From an uncultured Bacillota bacterium (GTDB taxonomy: Bacteria > Bacillota_I > Bacilli_A > RF39 > UBA660): a stretch of 21,580 bases of DNA. Under the pieces are notes generated by a model. It saw nothing but the letters and a program-made list of their open reading frames with translations, ran no database searches and had not been told where the DNA came from. The stretch lies in NCBI GenBank assembly GCA_947168865.1, contig CAMVNN010000012.1, forward strand, positions 1-21,580, read 5' to 3'. The position numbers and the translations under genes are program-made. Below, in pieces: positions 14,155 through 21,580 of this stretch (its first letter is position 1; every line of letters begins with the position of its first letter).

Positions 14155-14877
14155 TTATTCCTCCATTAATCTTTTGTTTAAAAGGCAATCTGTTTTATGC
14201 AATTCTAGCTGTTTTGGTAGTAATCCAACGACGACATTTTTAAGTTTTTTGAACCCAATTATTTCTAACTCTTCTATACATACTGCTTTTATGATTCCTC
14301 TTTCTGTTATTGTACTATATGGAATATAGAAAAACTTGTCATATTTTAATGAATAATCATTTATTAGAATAACGGGTTTGTTAAAATATGGATCACTTAA
14401 ATTATTACCAGTATCTAAAAAGGCATTTAAAGTAATTTCTTTGCCTTTATAATTTAGTTTTATTTGATAATTTAAATTGTAATTTTCTTTTAAAGATTTT
14501 ATATTTATTTTATATATTACTAGTACTATTGGAGTTATTAATATCAATATAAAATAATTTTCTAATGGTTTTAATTTAATAAAATTATTAATTAAAAATA
14601 TTAAACCACCGATTAATATTGAATTTAAATAAAAATATAATAGTGCTTTAATATTATCATAAGCAATCTTTATTATTAATAAAGAAATCATAAAACTCAT
14701 TATTAGTAATTCAATTACAGAAATGTTTAGAAACAATATTAATGAAGAAAACCCTCCTATAGTTGAAGAAATGATTAGTCTTTTTTTGGAGACTCTTTTT
14801 TTTACTAATATTGAAGTCAATAATAATACCAAAAAATCAATATAAAAATTAAATATGACTATTATCTCAATATACAT
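14155..14877 (-). CDS. spoIIGA: Pro-sigma E processing aspartic protease SpoIIGA
   Basis: 240 residues from the ATG at 14875-14877 with GGTGAT just upstream; a longer frame adds 11 residues without a ribosome site. Five hydrophobic segments fill the first 125 or so residues. The C-terminal half is an aspartic-protease-like domain with FLDTGNNLSDP near residues 155-165, the D-T-G being the catalytic Asp, and PYSTI later. The protein dimerises in the septal membrane and cleaves pro-SigE. The C-terminus is shorter than the approximately 309 residues of the Bacillus protein. It is directly followed by sigE with one base between. It starts 54 bases after the ftsZ stop, with the ftsZ terminator in that gap. 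Confidence 0.93.
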   Translation of the reverse strand: MYIEIIVIFNFYIDFLVLLLTSILVKKRVSKKRLIISSTIGGFSSLILFLNISVIELLIMSFMISLLIIKIAYDNIKALLYFYLNSILIGGLIFLINNFIKLKPLENYFILILITPIVLVIYKINIKSLKENYNLNYQIKLNYKGKEITLNAFLDTGNNLSDPYFNKPVILINDYSLKYDKFFYIPYSTITERGIIKAVCIEELEIIGFKKLKNVVVGLLPKQLELHKTDCLLNKRLMEE

Positions 14878-14897
14878 AGTATCACCAAAATAAGTAT

Positions 14898-14923
14898 AAA
14901 AAAAAGACACATATAAATGTGTC
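14898..14923 (-). terminator. Intrinsic terminator after ftsZ
   Basis: A 7-bp perfect stem GACACAT/ATGTGTC (14906-14912 with 14917-14923) with loop ATAA, then eight T residues on the minus strand. It separates the division genes from the sporulation pair and implies a separate spoIIGA promoter or read-through. Confidence 0.85.
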
Positions 14924-14931
14924 GATTATAG

Positions 14932-15999
14932 TTAAAAGTTTCTATTTCTAAAGAAAGATGGAATATCAGTAGAATCATTATCATCATCTTCTGGGTCAAA
15001 TTTTTCTTCTTTGACATTATTTCTTGCATATGGTTGATATAATGGTTCACTTTCTTCTTCAAAACCTGTTGCAATAACAGTAACTATTACTTCATCAGTT
15101 AAATTTTCTGAAATAATAGCTCCAAATATTGTATTAATATCAGTGTTTGCACTCTTTCTTACAACTTCATTTGCTTCTTCAACTTCAAATAATGTTAATG
15201 ATGGTCCACCAGTAACATTGATAATAGCATCAGTTGCACCATCTATAGTAGTTTCTAATAATGGACTAGATACAGCTTGACGAGCAGCCTCTGCAGCTCT
15301 GTTTTCACCTACACCAATACCAATACCAATTAAGGCATTACCACGTTTTTCCATGACTGCTTTAACATCAGCAAAGTCTAAGTTGATTAATCCATTAACA
15401 GCGATTAAATCAGATATAGATTGAACACCTGTACGAAGTACATTATCTACTTCTTTGAATGAATCAAGAAGTGGAGTTGTTTTATCTATTAATTCTCTTA
15501 ATCTATCATTAGGAACAACGATTAGAGTATCAACATGTTTCTTTAATTCTTCTAAGCCAGCTAAAGCTTGTTCCATTCTTTTTTTACCTTCAAAAGAGAA
15601 TGGTTTTGTTACTATACCTACTGTAAGAGCACCTAAACTTTGAGCAATTTCAGCAATAACAGGAGCTGCACCAGTACCAGTACCGCCACCCATTCCGCAG
15701 GTAACAAATACCATGTCTGCGCCTCTCAATGCTTCTTCTAATTCCCCTTTTGATTCTAAGGCTGCTTCTTTACCAACTTGTGGATTAGCTCCAGCTCCCA
15801 AACCATTCGTTAATTCTGCTCCAATTTGTATTTTAATTGGTGCTTGCGAACTATTTAATACTTGTAAATCAGTGTTAGCAACAATAAAGTCTACTCCTTT
15901 TAAGCCAGATTCAATCATACGGTTTATTGCATTATTTCCTCCGCCACCTACTCCTATGACTTTTATTTTAGCTAATAAATTCATTTCTACTCCGAACAT
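14932..15999 (-). CDS. ftsZ: Cell division GTPase FtsZ
   Basis: 355 residues. The tubulin-like GTPase polymerises at mid-cell (and at the polar septum in sporulation). The nucleotide-binding loop [13 protein letters not shown] lies near 16-28 and the tubulin signature [10 protein letters not shown] near 105-114. The T7 loop [11 protein letters not shown] lies near 207-217. The C-terminal tail is short and ends in [11 protein letters not shown], the conserved peptide that binds FtsA and other partners. Two starts are possible: the ATG at 15997-15999 is 11 bases from AGGAGG (long spacing), and a second ATG (residue 6) has GGAG five bases upstream. It follows ftsA closely and ends at a terminator. 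Confidence 0.97.
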   Translation of the reverse strand: MFGVEMNLLAKIKVIGVGGGGNNAINRMIESGLKGVDFIVANTDLQVLNSSQAPIKIQIGAELTNGLGAGANPQVGKEAALESKGELEEALRGADMVFVTCGMGGGTGTGAAPVIAEIAQSLGALTVGIVTKPFSFEGKKRMEQALAGLEELKKHVDTLIVVPNDRLRELIDKTTPLLDSFKEVDNVLRTGVQSISDLIAVNGLINLDFADVKAVMEKRGNALIGIGIGVGENRAAEAARQAVSSPLLETTIDGATDAIINVTGGPSLTLFEVEEANEVVRKSANTDINTIFGAIISENLTDEVIVTVIATGFEEESEPLYQPYARNNVKEEKFDPEDDDNDSTDIPSFFRNRNF

Positions 16000-16016
16000 A
16001 GTCGCTAATTCCTCCT

Positions 16017-17252
16017 TTATTCACTGAAAAAGTAATTAAATACTTTATCAAGAACATTACCATCGGCAACGTTCTTACTTTTAGCATTTGAAATCATTTC
16101 ATTGACTTCATCTTTATCGATCATTGTATATTCTTGACCTCGCATTTTTAATTTATTGATAAAGTATATTATGGTACCTATTGCAGTTGAAAATTTATTA
16201 TTTCTAACTCCTAGTAATTTTATACTTTCAACTGTAGATTTAGACCCTAGTATTTCTGTAGCTAGTTTGCCTAAACCTTTCATATTACTAGTACCACCTG
16301 TAATAATTATATAATCATTTTCTATATTAGTCAAAGAAGAAATCTCTTTTTTGGCTAAATTTAATATTTCTTCTAATCTTGCCATGCATATTTCTGATAT
16401 TTCATGCTGATTAACATTAATATCTTCACTTACAATATTTCTAACCATCTTAGTTTCATCTGATTTAGCACCAGAGGCATGGGCATAAGCAAATTTTTCT
16501 TTTAAATTAGCTGCTGTTGCACTATCTATTTTATAGATATAAGCAATATCATTATCTAAACTCTTTCCTCCAAATTGAATAACACTAGATTTAACAATAA
16601 TTCCATGTGTGACTATTGAAATAGTTGTTAAATCAGAACCAATATTGATTAGAGCACCATTTTTTGCATCATATTGTTTACTTTTAAAAGCATAATAGTC
16701 TGAAATTGGACCAATACATACATCAATTACAGTAATTCCATTCTGTTCTAATAAAGCTACTACTGAATATAAATTTTCCTTTGGAATTGATGTAATGATA
16801 CCTCTAACCTTTAAACTTAGTGCACTTTCACCTTTTGGATCACGTACTTCAGTATCATTAACTTTATAATCTGTTGTTTGAACTGCTGCTATTTCATCCT
16901 TTTTATTAGAATTATTCGTAATAACTTGTTGCATCAATTTTATAACGAGTTCACTAGTAACTGGAGTTCCATCATGCTTAATCTCTTCTTTGAATGTCTT
17001 ATATTCTGCAAAATAACTAGGAACAGTTACTAAAACTTTCTTAATCTCTATTCCAAGCATTTGTTCAACATCATGAATTGCAGTTTTAATGGATATTATA
17101 GCTGCTTTAGGATCACTTATAACTCCTTTTTTAATTCCTTTTGCTTTAACAGAAGATGCACCAAGTAAATTGAGTTTGTTCTTACATAATTCACATACAA
17201 TAACCTTAATAGTATCTGAGCCAATGTCAACACTAGTATAGATATGTCTCAT
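16017..17252 (-). CDS. ftsA: Cell division protein FtsA
   Basis: 411 residues. This actin-like ATPase anchors FtsZ filaments to the membrane. The actin fold opens with [18 protein letters not shown] (residues 4-21, phosphate loop). The subdomain 1C insertion (about 85-165) is rich in charged residues ([12 protein letters not shown]). [16 protein letters not shown] near 204-219 and the adenosine-side [13 protein letters not shown] near 315-327 complete the nucleotide site. The last segment ([13 protein letters not shown]) is the amphipathic membrane-targeting helix. The -10 at 17280-17285 and GGAGATG site precede the ATG. It forms an operon with ftsZ: the ftsZ start is 17 bases after its stop. 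Confidence 0.95.
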   Translation of the reverse strand: MRHIYTSVDIGSDTIKVIVCELCKNKLNLLGASSVKAKGIKKGVISDPKAAIISIKTAIHDVEQMLGIEIKKVLVTVPSYFAEYKTFKEEIKHDGTPVTSELVIKLMQQVITNNSNKKDEIAAVQTTDYKVNDTEVRDPKGESALSLKVRGIITSIPKENLYSVVALLEQNGITVIDVCIGPISDYYAFKSKQYDAKNGALINIGSDLTTISIVTHGIIVKSSVIQFGGKSLDNDIAYIYKIDSATAANLKEKFAYAHASGAKSDETKMVRNIVSEDINVNQHEISEICMARLEEILNLAKKEISSLTNIENDYIIITGGTSNMKGLGKLATEILGSKSTVESIKLLGVRNNKFSTAIGTIIYFINKLKMRGQEYTMIDKDEVNEMISNAKSKNVADGNVLDKVFNYFFSE

Positions 17253-17279
17253 TTGATCATCTCCTACAATCTATTAATA

Positions 17280-17285
17280 ATTATA
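17280..17285 (-). promoter_or_regulatory. -10 element for ftsA-ftsZ
   Basis: A perfect TATAAT on the minus strand, 27 bases before the ftsA start. The -35 at 17-bp spacing (TTTTAT) is poor. It lies between the terminator of the preceding operon and ftsA. Confidence 0.5.
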
Positions 17286-17318
17286 CTATATCTAAATATT
17301 TTATAAAAGAGGTAAAAG

Positions 17319-17343
17319 AAAAAAAGTTAAAATTATTAACTTT
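17319..17343 (-). terminator. Intrinsic terminator after the murG-murB-divIB-protease operon
   Basis: An 8-bp stem (17323-17330 with 17336-17343), 5-nt loop, then a T-run on the minus strand. Confidence 0.8.
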
Positions 17344-17345
17344 CC

Positions 17346-17984
17346 TTAAATTCCTATTAATATTAGTATAACACTCAATGTATTATTCAATATATGAACA
17401 ATAATTGGGGCAACAATATTCTTCTTATATTTTAAATAAATGAGACCCAAAATTAGGCCAATTATAACATATAATATGGTAATTATGCCTATTCCATGCA
17501 TAGCACCAAATGCAATTGATGATATAGCTAAGAATACTTTATTGTTTTTAACCAATGTTCCAATTGAATATCTGAATACTAATTCCTCAATAATTGGAGC
17601 AAACAAAGCAACTGATATTATCGTTGGTATTCTATAGGTATTAAACATGTCGACGATAATGTCTTGATTTTCTGTTTCTACTTCTGCAAACAGATTAGTA
17701 AGTATTTCATTAAAAGTAATTACTGCTGCTGCAATTAAAATAATAGTAAATATCTGATTCAATTTTAATTTTTTTGCATCTTCAAGTAGTTTAACACGAT
17801 ATTTAATAATAAATATACCAAATATTAGCAACTCCGAAATTAAAGTTGCAATATAAGTAAAATTTGTTATATTTTCTAAATTACCTCGAGTTATTATTCC
17901 ATACACTAATCCAAGCCAAGCTGGGAATAGAAGCGATAAAACTAAGTATATAGCAATTGGATTAAAGTCTTTTTTATTACTCAT
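17346..17984 (-). CDS. CPBP-family intramembrane metalloprotease
   Basis: 212 residues from the ATG at 17982-17984. It overlaps the last 8 bases of divIB, so translation is coupled; an upstream TTG is rejected for lack of a ribosome site. Six or more hydrophobic helices. The active-site motifs of the CPBP (CAAX protease and bacteriocin-processing) family are complete: EELVFRY (E-E-x-x-x-R) near 143-149, FGAMH near 170-174, and HILNN (H-x-x-x-N) near 200-204. Such proteins cleave within the membrane or act in bacteriocin self-immunity and maturation. The substrate here is unknown. Its position at the end of a wall-synthesis and division operon is unusual and may hint at a role in processing a divisome protein. 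Family assignment is strong; role is inferred. Confidence 0.9.
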   Translation of the reverse strand: MSNKKDFNPIAIYLVLSLLFPAWLGLVYGIITRGNLENITNFTYIATLISELLIFGIFIIKYRVKLLEDAKKLKLNQIFTIILIAAAVITFNEILTNLFAEVETENQDIIVDMFNTYRIPTIISVALFAPIIEELVFRYSIGTLVKNNKVFLAISSIAFGAMHGIGIITILYVIIGLILGLIYLKYKKNIVAPIIVHILNNTLSVILILIGI

Positions 17985-18666
17985 TTTTCTTTTTTCCTTC
18001 TTTAAATAGTTCAAAATGACTACCTGAATCTAAATATATGATTCCTTTTTGATCTTTAAAATTAGAAATAATAGTTAAATAATTATTTATCAAATTAAAT
18101 CTGTTGATATTTATATATACATAATTTCCATCAGTCATCGTTAATAAAAACCTTTCAGAATCAATATTTGGATCATATTTTATCTCAGATATTTTAGTTA
18201 GTGTTTCATCATCAACTTCAGTCATAGCTTGTTTTAGTTCTGAAGCAATAACATCTGGAACATAATTTATCAAAGTAGGAACAATATAGATATCATCTAC
18301 TTCATTTGAATTTGATAATACTACTTTTTTTGTTGTTGAATCATAATAAATAGGCTTTGCTTCTTTAACTTTTATATTAATCTCAGTACCTTTTTTACTT
18401 ATATTAACATCATCAATATATTCATTTTTTAATAATATATCTTTTATTTCAAGAGTATCAATTTTTATCATTTTAGGGTAATTTTCAATCTTCGCGATTT
18501 CAATTATTGTTTGATCACTTAAATACTTGTTTCCAGTTATATAAATATTCTTTAAATCACGATTTATATACTCATATATAATCAAACCAACTGTAATAAG
18601 TATTGCTAAAGAGAAAAGAACTCTATCATAACGTATCTTTGCTCTTTTTGTATTACCCCTATTCAT
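17977..18666 (-). CDS. divIB: Cell division protein DivIB/FtsQ
   Basis: 229 residues from the ATG at 18664-18666, whose AGGTGA site overlaps the murB stop; an earlier in-frame GTG is inside that site. The cytoplasmic basic N-terminus (NRGNTKRAKIR) is followed by one membrane helix (about 14-36). The extracytoplasmic POTRA domain begins IYITGNKYLSDQTIIEIAKI near 42-61 and runs to about 110. The beta domain follows (IYYDSTTKKVVLSN, then EVDDIYIVPTL). The C-terminus is short and charged. DivIB forms the DivIB-DivIC-FtsL complex that activates septal wall synthesis. It lies between murB and the protease gene in one operon. Divergent family, but context and POTRA order agree. Confidence 0.88.
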   Translation of the reverse strand: MNRGNTKRAKIRYDRVLFSLAILITVGLIIYEYINRDLKNIYITGNKYLSDQTIIEIAKIENYPKMIKIDTLEIKDILLKNEYIDDVNISKKGTEINIKVKEAKPIYYDSTTKKVVLSNSNEVDDIYIVPTLINYVPDVIASELKQAMTEVDDETLTKISEIKYDPNIDSERFLLTMTDGNYVYININRFNLINNYLTIISNFKDQKGIIYLDSGSHFELFKEGKKKNE

Positions 18667-18675
18667 TAATTTCAC

Positions 18676-19584
18676 CTATTTTCTCTTGCTTTTAACAATT
18701 TCTTGTTCAACTTTTAATTCAATTTTGTATCTTTTTTTTACTTCTTCTCTGATTTTTTCAATCAAATCTCTTATATCTTTACCAGTAGCATTTCCTTTAT
18801 TAATAATAAAATTTGCATGTTTTTCACTTACATATGCACCATTAATTCCCTTACCTTTAAAGCCACATTCTTCGATTAGTCTTCCAGCAAAATCATTTTC
18901 TGGATTTCTAAATACACTACCAGCATTTGGAAACTCTAATGGTTGTGAAGCAACACGACGTGAAAGTCGATCTTTGATAACACCCATGATTGCTTCTTTA
19001 GTTCCTTTTCTTAAACGAATTGTTGCTTCCAAAATGACATACCCTTCATGACTTTGAAAAAATGATGAACGATAATGATAATCTAATTCCTTATTCATCA
19101 TCGTTTTTATCTCTAAATCTGGAGTCAGTACCTTAACTGATTCTACCACGTAGCCCATATCGCTTTTATAAGCTCCAGCATTCATATAAACTGCTCCACC
19201 AATAGTTCCTGGAATTCCTGATGCAAATTCTAGACCGGTTAATGATTCATTGGCAGTACGCATTGCAAGTTTAGTTAAATTATAACCGGCTCCGACTACT
19301 ACTTTATTACCAGTTATTGTCAAATTATCAAAATTCTTTAATTTTATTAAAACACCTTCATATATTTCATCGATGAAAATTAAGTTAGAACCATTACCTA
19401 ATATTTTATATTCTAGATCATGTTCTTTAATTAAACTAATTATTTTCTTTAAATCATCAAGATTTCTAGGGCTAATTATTAATCTTGCAATTGTATCTAT
19501 TTTATATGTGGTGTATTTTTTTAATGACACATCATATTCCTTATGACCACATTTTACTTTCTTAAATATTTCCCGAATATTCAT
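18676..19584 (-). CDS. murB: UDP-N-acetylenolpyruvoylglucosamine reductase MurB
   Basis: 302 residues, matching the Bacillus length. The FAD enzyme makes UDP-N-acetylmuramic acid in the cytoplasm. FAD-binding signatures: ILGNGSNLIF near 62-71, and GIPGTIGGAVYMNAGAYKSD near 124-143. The substrate-side YRSSFFQ is near 170-176. PNAGSVFRNPEND near 220-232 carries the catalytic Ser. AGRLIEECGFKG and AYVSEKHANFIINKGNATGKDI close the fold. GGAGTAA precedes the ATG and overlaps the murG stop two bases upstream, so translation is coupled to MurG. Confidence 0.96.
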   Translation of the reverse strand: MNIREIFKKVKCGHKEYDVSLKKYTTYKIDTIARLIISPRNLDDLKKIISLIKEHDLEYKILGNGSNLIFIDEIYEGVLIKLKNFDNLTITGNKVVVGAGYNLTKLAMRTANESLTGLEFASGIPGTIGGAVYMNAGAYKSDMGYVVESVKVLTPDLEIKTMMNKELDYHYRSSFFQSHEGYVILEATIRLRKGTKEAIMGVIKDRLSRRVASQPLEFPNAGSVFRNPENDFAGRLIEECGFKGKGINGAYVSEKHANFIINKGNATGKDIRDLIEKIREEVKKRYKIELKVEQEIVKSKRK

Positions 19585-19586
19585 AT

Positions 19587-20666
19587 TTACTCCTTACTGA
19601 TAAGTGATTTTAGTAATTCATAAATTTGACTTGCTGAGTCATTAATACCTAAATCTTTTAGATTACTTTTCATTTCTTCTAATCTCTTATCATCATTTAT
19701 TAATTCATCTATTTTTTGAACCAATAATTTACCTGTTAAGTCTTTTTCTTCAATCATAATTCCGGCATTTTTATTTACAAAGTCCATACCGTTTATATAC
19801 TGATGATTATTTGGTACATAAGGACTTGGAATCAAAATTGAAGGTAGTCTTAAGGAAATTATCTCTGCTAATGTTGATGCTCCACATCTAGTTACTACTA
19901 AGTCAGCTCTTTTCATAATTCTGGCTTGTGATTCTACATATGGAAATATCTTAACATTTTCTGGGATCTCTAAATTACTTATGTCATCATATGATCCTTT
20001 ACCTGTGACAAACATTACTTCATAATTTTTATTTGCAAAAAGCTTAATTGAAGTTTTCAATTTTTCAGTAACAGCATTTGAACCTAGTGAACCCATAACT
20101 ATGTATACTAGTTTTTTATTTTCAGTAAGTCCAAATTCTTTTTTCTTTGCAGGTTCCATCTTTAAAGCTTCTTCGCTGCAAGGATTACCTGTAAAATAAA
20201 CCTTATCTTTTGGAAAAGCATTAATTGATGACTTCATCGATACTCCTATCGCATCAACATACTTACTCAAGAATTTGTTGCATTTTCCAGGAATACTATT
20301 TTGTTCATGAATAAATGTTTTAATGCCCAATTTACTCGCAGCATAAATAACTGGACCTGTTACATAACCACCAACCCCAATTACTACATCTGGTTTAAAT
20401 TCAGCAATCATTTTTTTTGCTTCTTTATAGGCAACATAAAACTTCTTAGCTACTTTAAAGTCTTTAAGAATGTTTTTGCTAAATCCATATATTTCAATTG
20501 TTTTAAAAGGAATATCATATTTTGGAATAATTTCATTTTCCATACGATTGTGTGTTCCGATATAAAGAAAATCACTACCTGGTTCCATTTCTTTAATCTT
20601 TTTTATTATTGCAAGAGCGGGATATATATGTCCTCCTGTTCCCCCTGCACTGATAACTACACGCAT
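19587..20666 (-). CDS. murG: UDP-GlcNAc:lipid I transferase MurG
   Basis: 359 residues. This peripheral membrane glycosyltransferase adds GlcNAc to lipid I, making lipid II. The N-terminal loop ISAGGTGGHIYPALAI (residues 5-20) and GVGGYVTGPV (near 97-106) are family signatures, as are HEQNSIPGKCNK and TGNPCSEE. In the C-domain, VMGSLGSNAV, FPYVESQARIM and TRCGASTLAEI (near 258-268) make the UDP-GlcNAc pocket with PSPYVPNNHQYINGM. GAGGAA precedes the ATG. The tRNA-Gln lies 52 bases upstream on the same strand with no hairpin terminator between, so they may share a transcript. murG heads the operon murG-murB-divIB-protease. Confidence 0.97.
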   Translation of the reverse strand: MRVVISAGGTGGHIYPALAIIKKIKEMEPGSDFLYIGTHNRMENEIIPKYDIPFKTIEIYGFSKNILKDFKVAKKFYVAYKEAKKMIAEFKPDVVIGVGGYVTGPVIYAASKLGIKTFIHEQNSIPGKCNKFLSKYVDAIGVSMKSSINAFPKDKVYFTGNPCSEEALKMEPAKKKEFGLTENKKLVYIVMGSLGSNAVTEKLKTSIKLFANKNYEVMFVTGKGSYDDISNLEIPENVKIFPYVESQARIMKRADLVVTRCGASTLAEIISLRLPSILIPSPYVPNNHQYINGMDFVNKNAGIMIEEKDLTGKLLVQKIDELINDDKRLEEMKSNLKDLGINDSASQIYELLKSLISKE

Positions 20667-20686
20667 AAATAATTCCTCGTTTCTAG

Positions 20687-20702
20687 TTAATTATATAATT
20701 AA
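20687..20702. repeat. 16-bp perfect palindrome between tRNA-Gln and murG
   Basis: TTAATTAT followed by its reverse complement ATAATTAA. It includes a minus-strand TATAAT (20690-20695) that may be a murG -10. It consists only of A and T, so chance occurrence in this DNA is possible. Confidence 0.3.
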
Positions 20703-20718
20703 TTAAAAAAAATATACA

Positions 20719-20793
20719 TGGTTGCCCCGGTTAGATTCGAACTAACGCGTATCGGAGTCAGAGTCCGAGGCCTTACCGCTTGGCGACGGGGCA
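20719..20793 (-). tRNA. tRNA-Gln (anticodon CTG)
   Basis: 75 nt including an encoded CCA. The acceptor stem TGCCCCG pairs fully with CGGGGCA, with A as discriminator. The D-arm has GCC/GGC with the CGCCAAGCGGTAAGGC pattern typical of Gln and Glu tRNAs. The anticodon stem TCGGA/TCCGA holds a 7-nt loop with U33, CTG at 20759-20761 and A37. The T-arm is GTTAG, TTCGAAT, CTAAC. Reads CAG codons, which are rare in AT-rich genomes. Confidence 0.95.
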
Positions 20794-20804
20794 ATCACAT
20801 AATA

Positions 20805-20813
20805 ATTATAACA
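20805..20813 (-). promoter_or_regulatory. Extended -10 promoter of tRNA-Gln
   Basis: Minus strand TGTTATAAT, a perfect -10 with TGn, 11 bases before the tRNA. The region where the -35 should lie is inside the terminator of the upstream gene. Confidence 0.6.
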
Positions 20814-20850
20814 AAAAAATAGCAAATAAACTAGTTATTTACTATTTTTT
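20813..20850 (-). terminator. Intrinsic terminator after the ABC transporter permease
   Basis: A long 16-bp stem (20835-20850 with 20814-20829, one G-U pair) and a CTAGT loop, ending in a T-run on the minus strand. Confidence 0.8.
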
Positions 20851-20870
20851 ACATATTTAAATCATTATTT

Positions 20871-21580
20871 TTACTTATCTTTTAATGCTTTAAACATTTT
20901 TTTCCATAAATCTTTTGAAGAATAATTTAATATTCCAACTTTATATATTTTTAGGCCATATCTGATGATTAAGAAATCAGTAAATGCCATTATAAGAGCT
21001 GAGATTATAAAATCTATCCATGTTGCATCTCCCATTATTACTAGTGTTGGGGATAGTACTGCTGAAATAAATGGAAAATATGAAAAAATCTTAATAAATA
21101 GTGCTCCTTTAAACATTCCTCCAAATATTGCTAAGTAATATCCTAGTAGAGTTATCATCATTACAGGACTTTGTACATGTTGAAAGTCTTCTGCACTAGT
21201 TGTCATAGAAGCTAAAACAGCTGCCAAAAGCGAATAGCCGATGAATGTTAGAATCATCAATACAATCAAAGCTGGTATCAAATAGACTAAACTATTTATT
21301 AGCTCAGAAGATAATAATTCCTTGAACATCTCAGTTAAATTAAACCCGCCACTTATCTTATTTAGTGCTACAAAATTACCTCTTATCAATATTCCTATAA
21401 CAGAAAATATGAGTAGAAGGGCTGTTTGAATTAAAATAAATAAATTCCCAGATATAATTTTAGCATAAAAATGTTTTTTAGGATCGACACTTGAAATAAT
21501 GACTTCCATTGCTTTTGTAGTTTTCTCGTCATTTACTTCTGAACCAATTTGTTGAAATAACATTATTGATAATATAAAGA
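20871..21580 (-). CDS. ABC transporter permease, C-terminal part (5' end cut by window edge)
   Basis: At least 236 codons; the frame stays open to the right edge, so the true start is outside. The segment QQIGSEVNDEKTTKAMEVIISSVDPKKHFYAKI is the loop typical of ABC-2 export permeases of the NatB/YhaP type (EK-x-x-K/R-x-MEVIISSV-x-P). Five hydrophobic segments follow. An amphipathic region around VQSPVMMITLLGYYLA includes the conserved Q-x-P found before the later helices of this family. Such permeases pair with an ATPase, often for sodium, drug or peptide export; the substrate is unknown. The ATPase gene is probably just upstream, out of view. Its terminator lies at 20813-20850, before the tRNA. 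Confidence 0.85.
   Translation of the reverse strand, partial: FILSIMLFQQIGSEVNDEKTTKAMEVIISSVDPKKHFYAKIISGNLFILIQTALLLIFSVIGILIRGNFVALNKISGGFNLTEMFKELLSSELINSLVYLIPALIVLMILTFIGYSLLAAVLASMTTSAEDFQHVQSPVMMITLLGYYLAIFGGMFKGALFIKIFSYFPFISAVLSPTLVIMGDATWIDFIISALIMAFTDFLIIRYGLKIYKVGILNYSSKDLWKKMFKALKDK

Noticed and set aside
14918..14930. Spo0A box (TGTCGAT) near the spoIIGA start
   Set aside because: Only one imperfect match, part of it is in the terminator stem of ftsZ, and no second box or clear wide-spaced promoter was found.
14862..15074. 70-residue frame overlapping the ftsZ 3' end and the spoIIGA start
   Set aside because: It overlaps the ftsZ coding end out of frame and runs through the ftsZ terminator.
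15713..16027. 104-residue frame on the plus strand opposite ftsZ
   Set aside because: It is antisense to the conserved GTPase domain, with biased Pro/Ala/Ser composition typical of a shadow frame and no ribosome site.
18686..19051. 121-residue frame on the plus strand opposite murB
   Set aside because: Shadow of a highly conserved gene; no start signals or family features.
20301..20672. 123-residue Phe/Asn-rich frame opposite murG
   Set aside because: Composition is the reverse complement of murG codons and it has no ribosome site or motif.
1..21580. CRISPR array, insertion sequence or prophage
   Set aside because: No regularly spaced direct repeats, transposase, integrase or phage genes are visible on either strand.
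1..21580. Mollicute code (TGA as Trp)
   Set aside because: TGA is used as a plausible stop (the gene at 10268-11563), all frames are sensible with the standard code, and wall and sporulation genes argue against a mollicute.

Overview
The window is about 21.6 kb of very AT-rich DNA from a Gram-positive bacterium of the Firmicutes (Bacilli/Erysipelotrichia-like, possibly an uncultured gut lineage). This is inferred from the low-GC gene style, Bacillus-like gene order (murG-murB-divIB, ftsA-ftsZ-spoIIGA-sigE, sigG, ylmC), consensus sigma-A promoters and many intrinsic terminators. The organism has peptidoglycan genes and three sporulation regulators (SpoIIGA, SigE, SigG), so it is probably an endospore former and not a wall-less mollicute. 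TAA, TAG and TGA are all used as stops, which fits the standard bacterial code.

Left part (1-3214): the start of holA (cut by the window edge), three small genes of unknown function (two predicted two-helix membrane proteins and a 74-residue protein), a 188-residue four-helix membrane protein, and a gene-free stretch of nearly 700 bases. That stretch is not empty. On the minus strand it has a perfect TTGACA-17-TATAAT promoter, about 565 nt of helix-rich sequence whose 5' and 3' ends pair, and an intrinsic terminator, followed at once by the membrane protein. A large ornate RNA directly upstream of a four-helix CNNM/DUF21-like protein is the signature of OLE RNA with OapA. I call this pair as the most interesting system in the window.

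Middle part (3215-7912): a kinase-less membrane protein with six or seven PASTA repeats, uppP (undecaprenyl-diphosphate recycling), a YlmC-type PRC-barrel protein, gpsA (glycerol-3-phosphate for phospholipids) and an unrecognised 237-residue protein behind an 18-bp palindrome.

Right part (7900-21580), all on the minus strand: the sporulation and division block. In transcription order it reads ABC transporter permease (cut by the edge), tRNA-Gln(CTG), murG, murB, divIB, a CPBP-family protease, ftsA, ftsZ, spoIIGA, sigE, dxs, a double-repeat surface protein, a phosphodiester glycosidase-domain protein, a DUF4358-like lipoprotein and sigG. The classical spoIIGA-sigE-sigG cluster is split by four genes between sigE and sigG. 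The sigG ribosome binding site lies inside the 3' arm of a terminator-like hairpin, which suggests strict control of sigma-G synthesis.

Together the genes link cell-wall precursor supply (dxs for isoprenoids, uppP for lipid carrier recycling, murG/murB), the divisome (divIB, ftsA, ftsZ) and the sporulation sigma cascade (SpoIIGA activates pro-SigE in the mother cell; SigG acts in the forespore).
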